A stretch of 32,895 nucleotides of DNA from the NCBI GenBank assembly GCA_944390265.1, contig CALXPK010000017.1, positions 1 through 32,895 on the forward strand, in the 5' to 3' direction. Below are positions 8,904-17,185 of this stretch, piece after piece. The position numbers and the translations under genes were made by a program. Each line of letters begins with the position of its first letter. Positions within the stretch are counted from its first letter, which is position 1. The stretch comes from an uncultured Alphaproteobacteria bacterium. GTDB taxonomy: Bacteria > Pseudomonadota > Alphaproteobacteria > RF32 > CAG-239. The notes under the pieces are model-generated. The model was not told the DNA's origin and did not search any database. It was given only the letters and a program-made list of their open reading frames with translations.

Positions 8904-10541
8904 ATGTTTGTCAGCCTCAATAAAAAGTTTCTTTACACCGTGGTCATATTTTTCTCAATCACGGCCTTAATTTTTCTTTATTCTTTTTACATCACCTATG
9001 GGGTGCGTTTTCAAAACGAGCTCCGCGCCAGCATTCTTCGTAACCAGCAATACATCAACCTGCTCTACGAAAACAATTTGATGAAAAAAGAATTCATGAA
9101 AATGGGGCATCCTTTTCCAACCACCCGCACTGAAAACAATAACAACACCGTTTCAGAAAATTTGGAAAGCACCATCACAAGAGAAGAAAAGCGCATCTTG
9201 CAGCTTCAAAAAATTTATGATGACCGCTATGCCTCGGTTTATGAGGGAATCAAAATTATTGCCGCCAGCTCCGTTTTAATTATATTATCCTTGCTGTTGC
9301 TATGGTTTTTGCTCAAGCGTTGGGTTTTGATGCCATTGCAAATTTTGACCGACGTCAGCAAAAACGTCACCTCGGGAGACCTCACACAGCGAGCCATTCC
9401 CTACAAGCAGCGCTATTTTTTGGACGAGACCGACTTTTTGATAGAAACCTTCAACACCATGTTGGATAAAATTGAAAAAGGCGTTGCCGAAATTCAAGAA
9501 ACCGAAAATTTCTTACAAAAAATCATAGACGGCATTCCGGACGGTCTTTGCGTCATAGATCAAGACTACAACATCATCATCTCCAACAAAGCCTACAACA
9601 AGCAAGTCGGCAGCAAAGAAAAGCCGCTTAAGTGCTATGAAGCGGCGCAAAAGAGAACACTTCCCTGCAACACCACAACCACCAACTGTCCGCTTAATGA
9701 AATTTTCCACAAAAACAAAAAACACATTCATGTCATTCAACAATTTGCTCACAATCCCAACCGCCATCTATACATCAATGCGGCCCCGTTAAAAATCGGT
9801 GAACAAACCCTTATCATTGAAGTCTTGCGTGACTTGAGCAACGACATCAAGTTTTCGCACCAACAAAAAATATCCTCTTTGGGCTTCATGGCCACATCGG
9901 TTGCACATGAAATGAAAAACCATTTGGGCGCCATTCGCATCATCTTGGAAAGATTGTTGGAAGACAAAAACATCTCCGCTGACGAACAAGAAAAACTGCT
10001 CGGGCTTGTTTTGCAACAAATCATTGAAAGCATAGAAGTACCGGAAAGACTTTTGAAGCTGTCTCATTTTTCGGAAGAAGACAGCCAAGAAATCAACTGC
10101 TATGAAAATGCCAAAGACGTCGTTTCGCTAATGGATTATGAAGCCAAACGTCACGGCATGGAAATCAAATTGGAAGGCCAAACCGACCTAACCATCATCG
10201 GCAATGAAAATGATTTTAAAATGGTTTTGATAAACCTCATACTCAATGCCATCAAAGCCGGCAAACCCAACGGAGAAATTGTCATCAGCTTTGAGCGCAA
10301 CGACAAGCACAATCTGATTAAGGTTCAAGACAACGGCCACGGCATTGCGCCGCACGTATTGCCACACATTTTTGAACCCTTTTATTCAGAAGGCAAAGAA
10401 GGCGCCATTGGCAGCACCGGACTGGGCTTGGCCATTGTCAAATCCATCATGGAAAAGCAAAAAGGCAAAATTTCGGTTGAAAGCCAGCCTGGCCTCGGAA
10501 CCTGCTTCAGCCTGCAATTTCCGCTGATAAATAAAAAATAA
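8904..10541 (+). CDS. Membrane sensor histidine kinase (HAMP-PAS-HisKA-HATPase)
   Basis: Two membrane segments (about 8-30 and 115-137) flank a periplasmic domain of about 85 residues, followed by HAMP (about 138-190) and a PAS domain (about 200-310). The phospho-acceptor H335 lies in SVAHEMKNHLGA. The ATPase has the N-box NLILNAIKAG, G1 VQDNGHGI and G2 GSTGLGLAIVKS. The PAS domain ends in a three-cysteine pattern, C244, C255 and C262 (LKCYE, LPCN, NCPL), which could bind metal or sense redox state. No response regulator is adjacent, so it is an orphan kinase and its signal is unknown. AAGGAG precedes the ATG. infA follows closely but has its own promoter. Confidence 0.9.
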   Translation: MFVSLNKKFLYTVVIFFSITALIFLYSFYITYGVRFQNELRASILRNQQYINLLYENNLMKKEFMKMGHPFPTTRTENNNNTVSENLESTITREEKRILQLQKIYDDRYASVYEGIKIIAASSVLIILSLLLLWFLLKRWVLMPLQILTDVSKNVTSGDLTQRAIPYKQRYFLDETDFLIETFNTMLDKIEKGVAEIQETENFLQKIIDGIPDGLCVIDQDYNIIISNKAYNKQVGSKEKPLKCYEAAQKRTLPCNTTTTNCPLNEIFHKNKKHIHVIQQFAHNPNRHLYINAAPLKIGEQTLIIEVLRDLSNDIKFSHQQKISSLGFMATSVAHEMKNHLGAIRIILERLLEDKNISADEQEKLLGLVLQQIIESIEVPERLLKLSHFSEEDSQEINCYENAKDVVSLMDYEAKRHGMEIKLEGQTDLTIIGNENDFKMVLINLILNAIKAGKPNGEIVISFERNDKHNLIKVQDNGHGIAPHVLPHIFEPFYSEGKEGAIGSTGLGLAIVKSIMEKQKGKISVESQPGLGTCFSLQFPLINKK

Positions 10542-10543
10542 CA

Positions 10544-10572
10544 TTGCAAAAATAAAAATATAGCGTTATATA
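10544..10572 (+). promoter_or_regulatory. Promoter of infA
   Basis: TTGCAA (10544-10549), a 17-base spacer and TATATA (10567-10572) begin 3 bases after the kinase stop codon. This explains independent, strong expression of infA. Confidence 0.7.
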
Positions 10573-10611
10573 AGAAGCAACAAAACAAAAAAATAACAAA
10601 GGATTTTATAT

Positions 10612-10833
10612 ATGAGTAAAGAAGAACTCTTGGAACTGACCGGAGAAGTAATTGAAAAACTCCCCAATGCCATGTTCCGAGTCAAATTGGAAAACGGGGT
10701 CGAAATTTTGGCCCACACCGCCGGAAAGATGCGCAAGTTTCGCATCCGCGTTATGGTTGGCGATAAGGTCGATATTGAAATGACGCCTTATGACCTGACC
10801 AAAGGCCGCATTACCTTCCGCCATAAAGATTAA
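10612..10833 (+). CDS. infA: Translation initiation factor IF-1
   Basis: IF-1 occupies the ribosomal A site during initiation and supports IF-2 and IF-3. The 73-residue product, starting [20 protein letters not shown], is a single S1-like OB fold of standard length. It has the conserved [30 protein letters not shown] and ending [19 protein letters not shown] lies 8 bases before the ATG. It is effectively monocistronic, with its own promoter and a terminator immediately after the stop. Confidence 0.98.
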   Translation: MSKEELLELTGEVIEKLPNAMFRVKLENGVEILAHTAGKMRKFRIRVMVGDKVDIEMTPYDLTKGRITFRHKD

Positions 10834-10876
10834 AAAAAAATCCCCGAATGATTTTTCACTCGGGGGATTTTTTTTA
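10832..10876. terminator. Bidirectional terminator between infA and yqaA
   Basis: AAAATCCCCGA and TCGGGGGATTTT pair around a 12-base loop with one bulged G. A-runs and T-runs flank both sides, so it serves infA (plus) and the folD-yqaA operon (minus). Confidence 0.88.
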
Positions 10877-10877
10877 C

Positions 10878-11495
10878 TTAAAGATATTTTATCACCACAA
10901 AACTACCGATGAGCAAAACAAAAAACAACACGGCCAACATGCCTAAGTTTTTTTCAATAAACTCTTTCATCGGTGCACCATATTTTTTCAGGAGCCAAGC
11001 CACAAGGAAGAAGCGGCCGCCGCGCGCCAAAATGGAAGCAACGGTAAAGACCAGCAAATCCAAATGCACCACGCCGCTGGCAATGGTAATCACTTTGTAA
11101 GGAAAAGGTGTGATACCCGCTCCAAAAACAATCCATGCGCCCCATTCGTGATAATAACCGCTGAACACGTCAAACTGGTGTGCATAGCCATAAAAATTGA
11201 GAAGCGGCATGGCCACGGCATCAAACAAGAAAACCCCGATGGCATAGCCAAAATAGCCGCCTAGCACGCTGGCAACCGTTGTCACACCGGCAATTTTCCA
11301 AGCCTTCTGAGGCGTTGCCAAAACCATCGGAATCAGCATCACGTCTGGCGGAATGGGAAAGAAAGAGCTTTCAATAAAAGAAACCGCAAACAAAAAATAA
11401 AGCGCAGTCGGACGTGCCGCCAAGTCCAGCATATAATCATAGCATTTTTGCACGCAACCGCGGCTAAAACCAATCAAACGAGAAACAAGAACCAT
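10878..11495 (-). CDS. yqaA: YqaA family membrane protein (DedA/SNARE-associated, VTT domain)
   Basis: This is an inner-membrane protein of the DedA/VTT superfamily. Some members act as lipid scramblases or affect membrane homeostasis, but the exact role of YqaA is not known. The 205-residue product has the family signature SFIESSFFPIPPDVMLIPMVLA (about 40-60), the glycine-rich GGYFGYAIGVFLFD, the re-entrant segment GITPFPYKVITIASGV and ARGGRFFLVAWLLKKYG. It ends in a hydrophobic helix. AAGGA precedes the ATG. It is the last gene of the six-gene minus-strand run, 11 bases after folD, and ends at a terminator. Confidence 0.85.
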   Translation of the reverse strand: MVLVSRLIGFSRGCVQKCYDYMLDLAARPTALYFLFAVSFIESSFFPIPPDVMLIPMVLATPQKAWKIAGVTTVASVLGGYFGYAIGVFLFDAVAMPLLNFYGYAHQFDVFSGYYHEWGAWIVFGAGITPFPYKVITIASGVVHLDLLVFTVASILARGGRFFLVAWLLKKYGAPMKEFIEKNLGMLAVLFFVLLIGSFVVIKYL

Positions 11496-11506
11496 ATTTT
11501 TTCCTT

Positions 11507-12364
11507 TTAATCCAAATGAAGATGATTTTGTCTGGCAAAAGCCTCAAAAGTGTTGACCAAAAGCATGGCCACGGTCATCGGACCGACCCCGCCCGGCACC
11601 GGCGTAATATAAGAAGCCTTAAGCCGAACATTGTCAAAATCGACATCGCCGCAAATTTTGCCGTCCACCCGATTGATGCCGACATCCACAACAAAAGCAC
11701 CGTCTTTAATCCATTCCGCTTTCACGATTTTCGGCTTGCCGCAAGCTGCAATCACAATATCGGCCTCTCGGACAATTTGCTCAATTTCTTTGGTTTTGGA
11801 ATGAGCAATCGTCACGGTGCAGTTTTTGTTGAGCAGCAAAGCCGCCATGGGTTTGCCGACAATATTGGAGCGCCCGATGATAATGGCTCTTTTGCCGGAC
11901 AAATCGGCATAAACTTGTTTAAGCAAATACAAAATTCCCTTAGGCGTGGCCGGCACAAAAGCCAAAGGCGAGTTGGCCTGCAACAACCCGATATTATAGG
12001 GATTGAAGCCATCAACATCTTTTTCGGGAGCAATATTCATCAGCACATTGAGCGGATTAATATGAGCCGGAAGCGGAAGTTGCACCAAAATGCCGTTAAC
12101 GCGTCCGTCTTGGTTGAGTTGAGAAACAAGCTCAATAACCTCTCTTTCGGAAGCATCTTCTGCCAAATGATAGATATGACAATCCATCCCCACGGCCTGA
12201 GCGGCTTTTTGTTTATTGCGGTCATAAATCAGGCTGGCCTCATCATTACCGACCAAAATCACGGCCAAATTGGGCTTGAGCGGGAAAGCGGCAATTTTTT
12301 CGGCAATTTGTTTTCTCAACGCCAAGGCGGCGGCCTTACCATCCACAATTTGAGCTTCTGACAT
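11507..12364 (-). CDS. folD: Methylenetetrahydrofolate dehydrogenase / methenyltetrahydrofolate cyclohydrolase
   Basis: FolD converts 5,10-methylene-THF through methenyl-THF to 10-formyl-THF, using NADP, to supply purine and formyl-Met-tRNA synthesis. The 285-residue product compares with 288 in E. coli. The catalytic Tyr and Lys lie in SLIYDRNKQKA. The substrate segment NGILVQLPLPAHIN, the Rossmann motif IIGRSNIVGKPMAALLL and the closing PGGVGPMTVAMLL are all intact. An in-frame ATG at 12385 lies inside the upstream gene. GGAG 5 bases before ATG 12364 fixes the later start. Two bases separate it from the yggU stop, so translation is probably coupled. Confidence 0.97.
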   Translation of the reverse strand: MSEAQIVDGKAAALALRKQIAEKIAAFPLKPNLAVILVGNDEASLIYDRNKQKAAQAVGMDCHIYHLAEDASEREVIELVSQLNQDGRVNGILVQLPLPAHINPLNVLMNIAPEKDVDGFNPYNIGLLQANSPLAFVPATPKGILYLLKQVYADLSGKRAIIIGRSNIVGKPMAALLLNKNCTVTIAHSKTKEIEQIVREADIVIAACGKPKIVKAEWIKDGAFVVDVGINRVDGKICGDVDFDNVRLKASYITPVPGGVGPMTVAMLLVNTFEAFARQNHLHLD

Positions 12365-12366
12365 AC

Positions 12367-12678
12367 TTACTCCTTTGCGCCCCAACTTTGCAAAATTTGC
12401 AACAATTTATCAGACTTATCGGCAATGAAAATTTTTTTATACCGATCGGTTTCACCGGAGACAATTTTCAAGCAACTTTTAGGCAATTTCAGGCTTTTTG
12501 CCAAGAAAGCCACCAACTCCTGATTGGCCTTTCCTTTTTCGGGCACGCTAATCACATTGATTTTTAAAAAATCTTGACCGGCGGCATCGGTAAAAACATC
12601 TCTGACCGAACAAGCTGAAGAGTTAGGGGTTAACCTAACTCTCAAAATCACACCTTGTTCATTGGCTTCATAGAACAC
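12367..12678 (-). CDS. yggU: DUF167 / YggU family protein
   Basis: A 103-residue member of the conserved YggU (DUF167) family, whose biochemical role is unknown. Seen here are the N-terminal strand ILRVRLTPNSSA, the hallmark VPEKGKANQELVAFLAKSL and LKIVSGETDRYKKIFI. The start is GTG 12678 with GAGGA 7 bases upstream. It follows yggT by 22 bases, and the yggT-yggU pair is widespread in proteobacteria. Its stop lies inside the folD ribosome-binding region. Confidence 0.93.
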   Translation of the reverse strand: MFYEANEQGVILRVRLTPNSSACSVRDVFTDAAGQDFLKINVISVPEKGKANQELVAFLAKSLKLPKSCLKIVSGETDRYKKIFIADKSDKLLQILQSWGAKE

Positions 12679-12700
12679 AATTTTTTCCTCTTAAATATTT

Positions 12701-13009
12701 TTAAGAAAGCAAGAACTGTGACAAAACAAAAATCAAACGGCTGACAAACAGCAACAACAGCAACAAAACAAACGGCGAGAAGTCAAAATTATTAACGACC
12801 ACGGCCGGAACTTTTTCTCTGATTTTGTCATAAACCGGATGAGTTGCTTTTTCCAACAATTCCATGGTTTTTTGCGAATATTTGTTGGATGTTTCCAAAA
12901 TTTTGAAATGGATTAACCAGTGCAAAACAATTTCGATAATTACAATTTTGAAATACAAGCTGACAATCAACCCGATAATATATAAAAAAGGTTCAAACAA
13001 AGCACCCAT
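12701..13009 (-). CDS. yggT: YggT family membrane protein
   Basis: A small inner-membrane protein of the YggT family. In other bacteria the family is linked to septum or chloroplast nucleoid organisation and osmotic stress, with no agreed mechanism. The 102 residues have a first hydrophobic segment at about 6-32, a polar loop with the conserved HPVYDKIREKVP (here near residue 57), and a second segment at about 77-100 (FSPFVLLLLLLFVSRLIFVL). AAGGAG precedes the ATG by 8 bases. It sits 12 bases after the coiled-coil gene and leads into yggU. Confidence 0.92.
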   Translation of the reverse strand: MGALFEPFLYIIGLIVSLYFKIVIIEIVLHWLIHFKILETSNKYSQKTMELLEKATHPVYDKIREKVPAVVVNNFDFSPFVLLLLLLFVSRLIFVLSQFLLS

Positions 13010-13021
13010 AATTAAAACTCC

Positions 13022-14227
13022 TTAAGCCATACTATTTGCCTCGCGGGAACGCAGGGCAATATATCTGTTCATATCAAACGAATGAATTCTATCTTTATTA
13101 ATAGATTTTGGCGCAATTGAACTTGTTTGTCTACCTCTAAGTTCATTTATCCTCTTAATAACATCGGATTTAGATTGCGTTTGCATATTTTTCTGCAAAA
13201 TTTCTTCACTCATACTATAATCCGGCACAAAAGATTTCACGCCGAGTTTATACAAAATTTTCTCCGGCACGTCTTTGCCTCGGCGTCTATATTCCAGCAC
13301 GGCGCCGCAAACATCGCGTTTGATTTGTTCTTCTTCATTAAACCGACCATGATTTTGCGATGTATTGGCCACTTTAACCAAATTGACCATTTCCAAATGT
13401 TTGGCATAAGCATCGGTCACATCTTGGCTCGGAGCAATGCGATTCATAAAGCGAAAATCATCACCTCGACGAGCCAAAAATTCTTGATAACGCTGTCTGC
13501 GCAATTGGTTAGCCTTGCTCATCTCATCAACGGCAGCCAGAGCAATCAAATTTTGTGCCAACAACAAGCTGGCTTTATAATCGGCATCGGGATAGAGAGC
13601 CTCGCGGCGTTGTTCTTCCTCAAGCATGCGTTGATATTCCAGCGCAATGCGTTTTTCCTCTTCTTTAGCCTGACGTTCGGCCTCCGCCTCGGCCCGATTT
13701 TTGGTTGAGGCCAAAATGGCGCTGCGCAACTGTTGCAATCTGGCCAGCTTAAGCTGCAAGAACTCCAGTCTTTCTTTGGCTTTAGAAGAATTTGACGCGG
13801 CATAAAGAGCCATATAGACGCGCATTTCGGTTTCGCGGTCATCCAAGTTGGTGAGAAAATCCTCGCGTCGGTTAATATCCTCTTCGGTAATATCGCCGTC
13901 GGTCATATCATGAATAATTTTTTTGGTATCTTCAATCCAATAAAAATATTCATTTTTCGGCGCCACTTCATTTTCAATTGTCTGCAAAGAATTAGCCACC
14001 ATAAAGGCAAAATCTTCCACATTTTTATCAACCGGCAGATTTTCGCCGTCAATAACGCGGTTCAAAATCTCTTTGGCTTTTTCTTTTTGCGGGCCTTTCA
14101 AATCGGGGCGTGCACGTTCCAGCCCTTTTTCAATAACCTCTTGTTTCTTTTTTTCTTTTTCTGAGAGTTCTTTTTGTTTTTTGTCTTCGGAAGAAGAAAT
14201 CCCTCTCAATTCATTAATATCAACCAT
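13022..14227 (-). CDS. Unknown charged coiled-coil protein
   Basis: I do not recognise this 401-residue protein. It has no signal peptide or membrane segment and is probably cytoplasmic. The N-terminal 50 residues are lysine- and glutamate-rich. A long helical, likely coiled-coil stretch runs from about 155 to 225 (AKERLEFLQLKLARLQQLRS, then NRAEAEAERQAKEEEKRIAL). A less charged C-terminal half follows. The hexamer INELRG occurs twice, near residue 4 and near residue 362, each followed shortly by SS. AAAGGA precedes the ATG. It lies 15 bases after the TerB-like gene and 12 before yggT, so it is co-transcribed with both. Long and in a good operon context, it is a real gene, but no function can be assigned. 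Confidence 0.85.
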   Translation of the reverse strand: MVDINELRGISSSEDKKQKELSEKEKKKQEVIEKGLERARPDLKGPQKEKAKEILNRVIDGENLPVDKNVEDFAFMVANSLQTIENEVAPKNEYFYWIEDTKKIIHDMTDGDITEEDINRREDFLTNLDDRETEMRVYMALYAASNSSKAKERLEFLQLKLARLQQLRSAILASTKNRAEAEAERQAKEEEKRIALEYQRMLEEEQRREALYPDADYKASLLLAQNLIALAAVDEMSKANQLRRQRYQEFLARRGDDFRFMNRIAPSQDVTDAYAKHLEMVNLVKVANTSQNHGRFNEEEQIKRDVCGAVLEYRRRGKDVPEKILYKLGVKSFVPDYSMSEEILQKNMQTQSKSDVIKRINELRGRQTSSIAPKSINKDRIHSFDMNRYIALRSREANSMA

Positions 14228-14242
14228 GAAATTTCCTTTGAT

Positions 14243-14689
14243 TTAAGCATCTTCAAAAATCAGTTTTGCTTCTTCAAGCCAAATCACGCGGTCAATTACC
14301 CACTGGCTGATTTGTTCAATTTTTTCAAGTTCGACCCCCATGGCCTGCCCCACACGGCCGATGAGCAAAACCTCGGCATCGCTCAGTTCATTATCGGCAT
14401 GAGCCAAGATGCACATTTCCTTGATGAGCTCCAGCGCGGCACGGCGATTATCAATAATTTTAACCGAATCAACCACCTCATCAACATTATTAATCTGCAA
14501 AATTTCCTCAACCCGATTTTCCGGCACGCCGTAAATCACGGCCACATCTTTGATAAAGGCAATTTCATCCTTATCAAGTTTACCATCGGCATTGGCAAGT
14601 GAGGCCAAAGCCTTCATAAAAGCGATTCTCTGGTTGTCATTTAACTTTGACAAGATGTTCATATTCATCTCCATTCCTAAATTGCTCAT
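14243..14689 (-). CDS. TerB-like domain protein
   Basis: A 148-residue, all-helical protein resembling TerB/DjlA-N folds, which are metal-binding helical modules in stress and membrane-associated systems. Two related units are visible: MKALASLANADGKLDKDEIA (about 24-43) and MCILAHADNELSDAEVLLIG (about 91-110). Each has the A-[NH]-A-D-x-x-L-x-x-x-E pattern typical of TerB. No tellurite genes are nearby, so resistance should not be assumed. AAGGAG lies 7 bases before ATG 14689. Further in-frame ATGs at residues 6, 8 and 10 are possible starts. It heads the six-gene operon and is paired with the coiled-coil unknown. Confidence 0.8.
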   Translation of the reverse strand: MSNLGMEMNMNILSKLNDNQRIAFMKALASLANADGKLDKDEIAFIKDVAVIYGVPENRVEEILQINNVDEVVDSVKIIDNRRAALELIKEMCILAHADNELSDAEVLLIGRVGQAMGVELEKIEQISQWVIDRVIWLEEAKLIFEDA

Positions 14690-14717
14690 AAAAAAACTCC
14701 TTAAAAAAATATAAATT

Positions 14718-14747
14718 ATGATAGCGTGAAAAAAATTAAAATTTCAA
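14718..14747 (-). promoter_or_regulatory. Promoter of the TerB-like/folD operon
   Basis: On the minus strand TTGAAA (14747-14742), an 18-base spacer and TATCAT (14723-14718) lie 28 bases before ATG 14689. The promoter is divergent from that of miaB. Confidence 0.55.
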
Positions 14748-14807
14748 TAAAAAAGAACACTTAAAAAAAAGACAACAAAAAAAAGCGCTTTAGATAATAG
14801 AAAACAT

Positions 14808-14836
14808 TTGAAATTATACGCATAATGGCCTAAACT
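14808..14836 (+). promoter_or_regulatory. Promoter of the miaB operon
   Basis: TTGAAA (14808-14813), a 17-base spacer and TAAACT (14831-14836) lie 39 bases before GTG 14876. A 10-bp palindrome AAAGCGCTTT (14782-14791) just upstream, between the two divergent promoters, could be an operator. Confidence 0.55.
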
Positions 14837-14875
14837 ATGAGTTTAAAGAGATATTGAGATTATTAGGAAACAAAC

Positions 14876-16213
14876 GTGAATAAAAAACGCTATTATATCA
14901 AAACCTTTGGCTGCCAAATGAATGTCTACGATTCGGAGCGCATTGCCAATATCTTGGAAACATTGGGCTACACTTCAACCAACACGCCTAAATCCGCCGA
15001 TTTGATAATTTTCAACACCTGCCACATCCGCGAAAAAGCCGCGGAAAAAGTTTTTTCCGACTTGGGTCGTGCTTATAACATCAAGCTAGAACGTGCCGAA
15101 GAAGGGTTGGATACCATCATCGGTGTCATGGGTTGCGTGGTACAAGCCGAAGATGAGCAAATTGCCAAACGCGCCCCGTTTGTTGACTTTGCCACCGGAC
15201 CGCTCACCTATCACCGCCTGCCCGAAATTTTAGCCAAAATCGGGCGCAAAAAAGGCACGCCGGTGATTGATACCGAATTTCCGGTTGAATCCAAATTTGA
15301 CTTTTTGCCGGAAAATCACTCCACCGGCGGCTGTTCTTATATTGCCATTCAAGAAGGCTGCAACAACTTCTGCACCTATTGCGTTGTACCTTACACCCGC
15401 GGCGTGGAATGTTCTCGTCCGGTGGAAGATGTCTTAAAAGAGGCCAAACGGTTGGTTTCCGAAGGCACGTTGGAAATCAACTTGCTCGGCCAAAACGTCA
15501 ACTCTTATCATGGCGAAGATAAAAACGGGAAAGAGCGCAACTTAGCTTATTTATTGCGAGAAATTGCCAAGATAGACGGTTTGAAGCGCATTCGCTATAC
15601 CACCTCATATCCGGCCGATGTTGATGATGATTTAATTGCTTGCCATCATGATTTGAAGCAACTGATGCCGTATCTCCATTTGCCGATTCAATCCGGTTCG
15701 GACAAAATCTTAAAAGCCATGAATAGAAGACATAATTCGGCCGATTATTTACGCGTGGTCGAAAAGCTGCAAAAAGCCAATCCCGATTTGCGTATGTCCT
15801 CCGACTTTATTGTCGGCTTCCCCGGCGAAGACGATGCCGATTTTCAGGCCACGCTGGATATTGTTAATCAGGTCAAATTCATTCAAGCCTTTTCATTCAA
15901 ATACAGCCGCCGTGCCGGTACCCCTGCCGCCATTATGAAAAATCAGGTTGAAGAAAAAGTCAAAAAAGAGCGTTTGGACATTTTGCAAGATTTGCTCTTT
16001 TCTTACCAGCGCAAGTTCAATGAAGCAAGCATCGGCAAAGTGATGTCGGTTTTGTTTGATATGAAAGGCAGACACGCCGGACAGCTCATCGGCCGCACGC
16101 CTTATATGCAAAACCTGCATGCCGAACTGGGCAAAGAATTTTTAAACAAAATTGTTAATGTAAAAGTAACGGAAGCCACCACCAATTCATTAAGTGGCGT
16201 AAAGGAGGGTTAA
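14876..16213 (+). CDS. miaB: tRNA-2-methylthio-N6-dimethylallyladenosine synthase MiaB
   Basis: MiaB is a radical-SAM methylthiotransferase that adds a methylthio group to i6A37 of tRNAs reading U-initial codons. The N-terminal UPF0004 domain has the three cluster cysteines C13 (KTFGCQMN), C49 (FNTCHIREKAAEK) and C87 (VMGCV). The radical-SAM cysteines are C162, C166 and C169 in EGCNNFCTYCVVPYTRG. A TRAM domain covers about 375-440. QMN and the IREKAAEK segment mark MiaB rather than MtaB or RimO. Length is 445. The start is GTG with AGGAA 6 bases upstream. The end of the gene contains the ribosome-binding site of phoH, 3 bases downstream. Confidence 0.96.
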   Translation: MNKKRYYIKTFGCQMNVYDSERIANILETLGYTSTNTPKSADLIIFNTCHIREKAAEKVFSDLGRAYNIKLERAEEGLDTIIGVMGCVVQAEDEQIAKRAPFVDFATGPLTYHRLPEILAKIGRKKGTPVIDTEFPVESKFDFLPENHSTGGCSYIAIQEGCNNFCTYCVVPYTRGVECSRPVEDVLKEAKRLVSEGTLEINLLGQNVNSYHGEDKNGKERNLAYLLREIAKIDGLKRIRYTTSYPADVDDDLIACHHDLKQLMPYLHLPIQSGSDKILKAMNRRHNSADYLRVVEKLQKANPDLRMSSDFIVGFPGEDDADFQATLDIVNQVKFIQAFSFKYSRRAGTPAAIMKNQVEEKVKKERLDILQDLLFSYQRKFNEASIGKVMSVLFDMKGRHAGQLIGRTPYMQNLHAELGKEFLNKIVNVKVTEATTNSLSGVKEG

Positions 16214-16216
16214 ACC

Positions 16217-17185
16217 ATGGCAGAAATCAGTTTTGAACTTTTTAACAACGTTCTGGTCCAACAACTTGTCGGTCCGCAAGACAGCAACCTGCGTTTGATA
16301 GAAAAAATGACCGGAACCGAAATTTCATCTTTCGGCAATCAGATGAACATCAAAGGCAATCAAGATGCCATCACTCTGGCCAAAAATGCCATTGACACCC
16401 TGTATAACAAAGTCAGCCGCGGCATTGAGATTGGCGAAGAAGAAGTTAAAGCAGCCGTGAGAATGAGCGGCGGCAATACCGGTGATGATAAGTCCGAACA
16501 AAACTTAAGCGATATTGTTTTGAAAACCAAAAAACGCCATATTTATCCGCGAACCGCCACTCAAGCCCAATATATCCAAGAGATGATGAAAAATGAGCTT
16601 GTCTTCGGCCTTGGCCCAGCCGGTACCGGTAAAACTTATTTGGCCGTTGCTCTGGCCGTCTCTATGATGTTGGAAGGCAAAATTGACAAGATTATTCTTT
16701 CTCGTCCGGCGGTTGAAGCCGGAGAAAACTTAGGTTTCCTCCCCGGCGATTTGAAAGAAAAAGTCGACCCCTACCTGCGCCCGTTGTACGATGCTTTGTA
16801 CGAGATGTTACCGGCCGAACAAGTGGATAAAAAAATTGCCATCGGCGAAATTGAAGTTGCGCCGCTGGCCTTCATGCGCGGCCGCACTTTGACCAATGCC
16901 TTTGTCATTTTGGATGAAGCCCAAAACACCACCCCGATGCAAATGAAAATGTTTTTAACCCGTATGGGTGAAAACTCCCGCATGGTGGTCAACGGCGACT
17001 TAAGCCAGGTAGACTTGCCCAAAGGCACCATCTCCGGTCTGCGCGATGCTTTAAGCATCTTGAAAGACACTCAAGGCATCAGCTCGGTACGTTTCACCGC
17101 CGCCGATGTGGTCAGACACGGTCTGGTGGCCAAAATTGTCAAAGCCTATGAGGAAAGGAGCCAAAAGACCTATGGCGAAGAATAA
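16217..17185 (+). CDS. phoH: PhoH-like ATPase
   Basis: A PhoH/YbeZ family P-loop ATPase, thought to act with YbeY in RNA or ribosome quality control. The 322 residues have an N-terminal KH-like region (about 1-85). The ATPase core has Walker A GPAGTGKT, SRPAVEAGENLGFLPGDLKE, Walker B FVILDEAQN and the downstream VVNGDLSQVDLP. GGAGGG inside the last codons of miaB serves as ribosome-binding site. The final 14 bases overlap ybeY. The miaB-phoH-ybeY order matches E. coli miaB-ybeZ-ybeY. Confidence 0.95.
   Translation: MAEISFELFNNVLVQQLVGPQDSNLRLIEKMTGTEISSFGNQMNIKGNQDAITLAKNAIDTLYNKVSRGIEIGEEEVKAAVRMSGGNTGDDKSEQNLSDIVLKTKKRHIYPRTATQAQYIQEMMKNELVFGLGPAGTGKTYLAVALAVSMMLEGKIDKIILSRPAVEAGENLGFLPGDLKEKVDPYLRPLYDALYEMLPAEQVDKKIAIGEIEVAPLAFMRGRTLTNAFVILDEAQNTTPMQMKMFLTRMGENSRMVVNGDLSQVDLPKGTISGLRDALSILKDTQGISSVRFTAADVVRHGLVAKIVKAYEERSQKTYGEE

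Noticed and set aside
14243..14689. Tellurite resistance role for the TerB-like gene
   Set aside because: No terC, terD or terZ neighbours; the fold is widely used in other roles.
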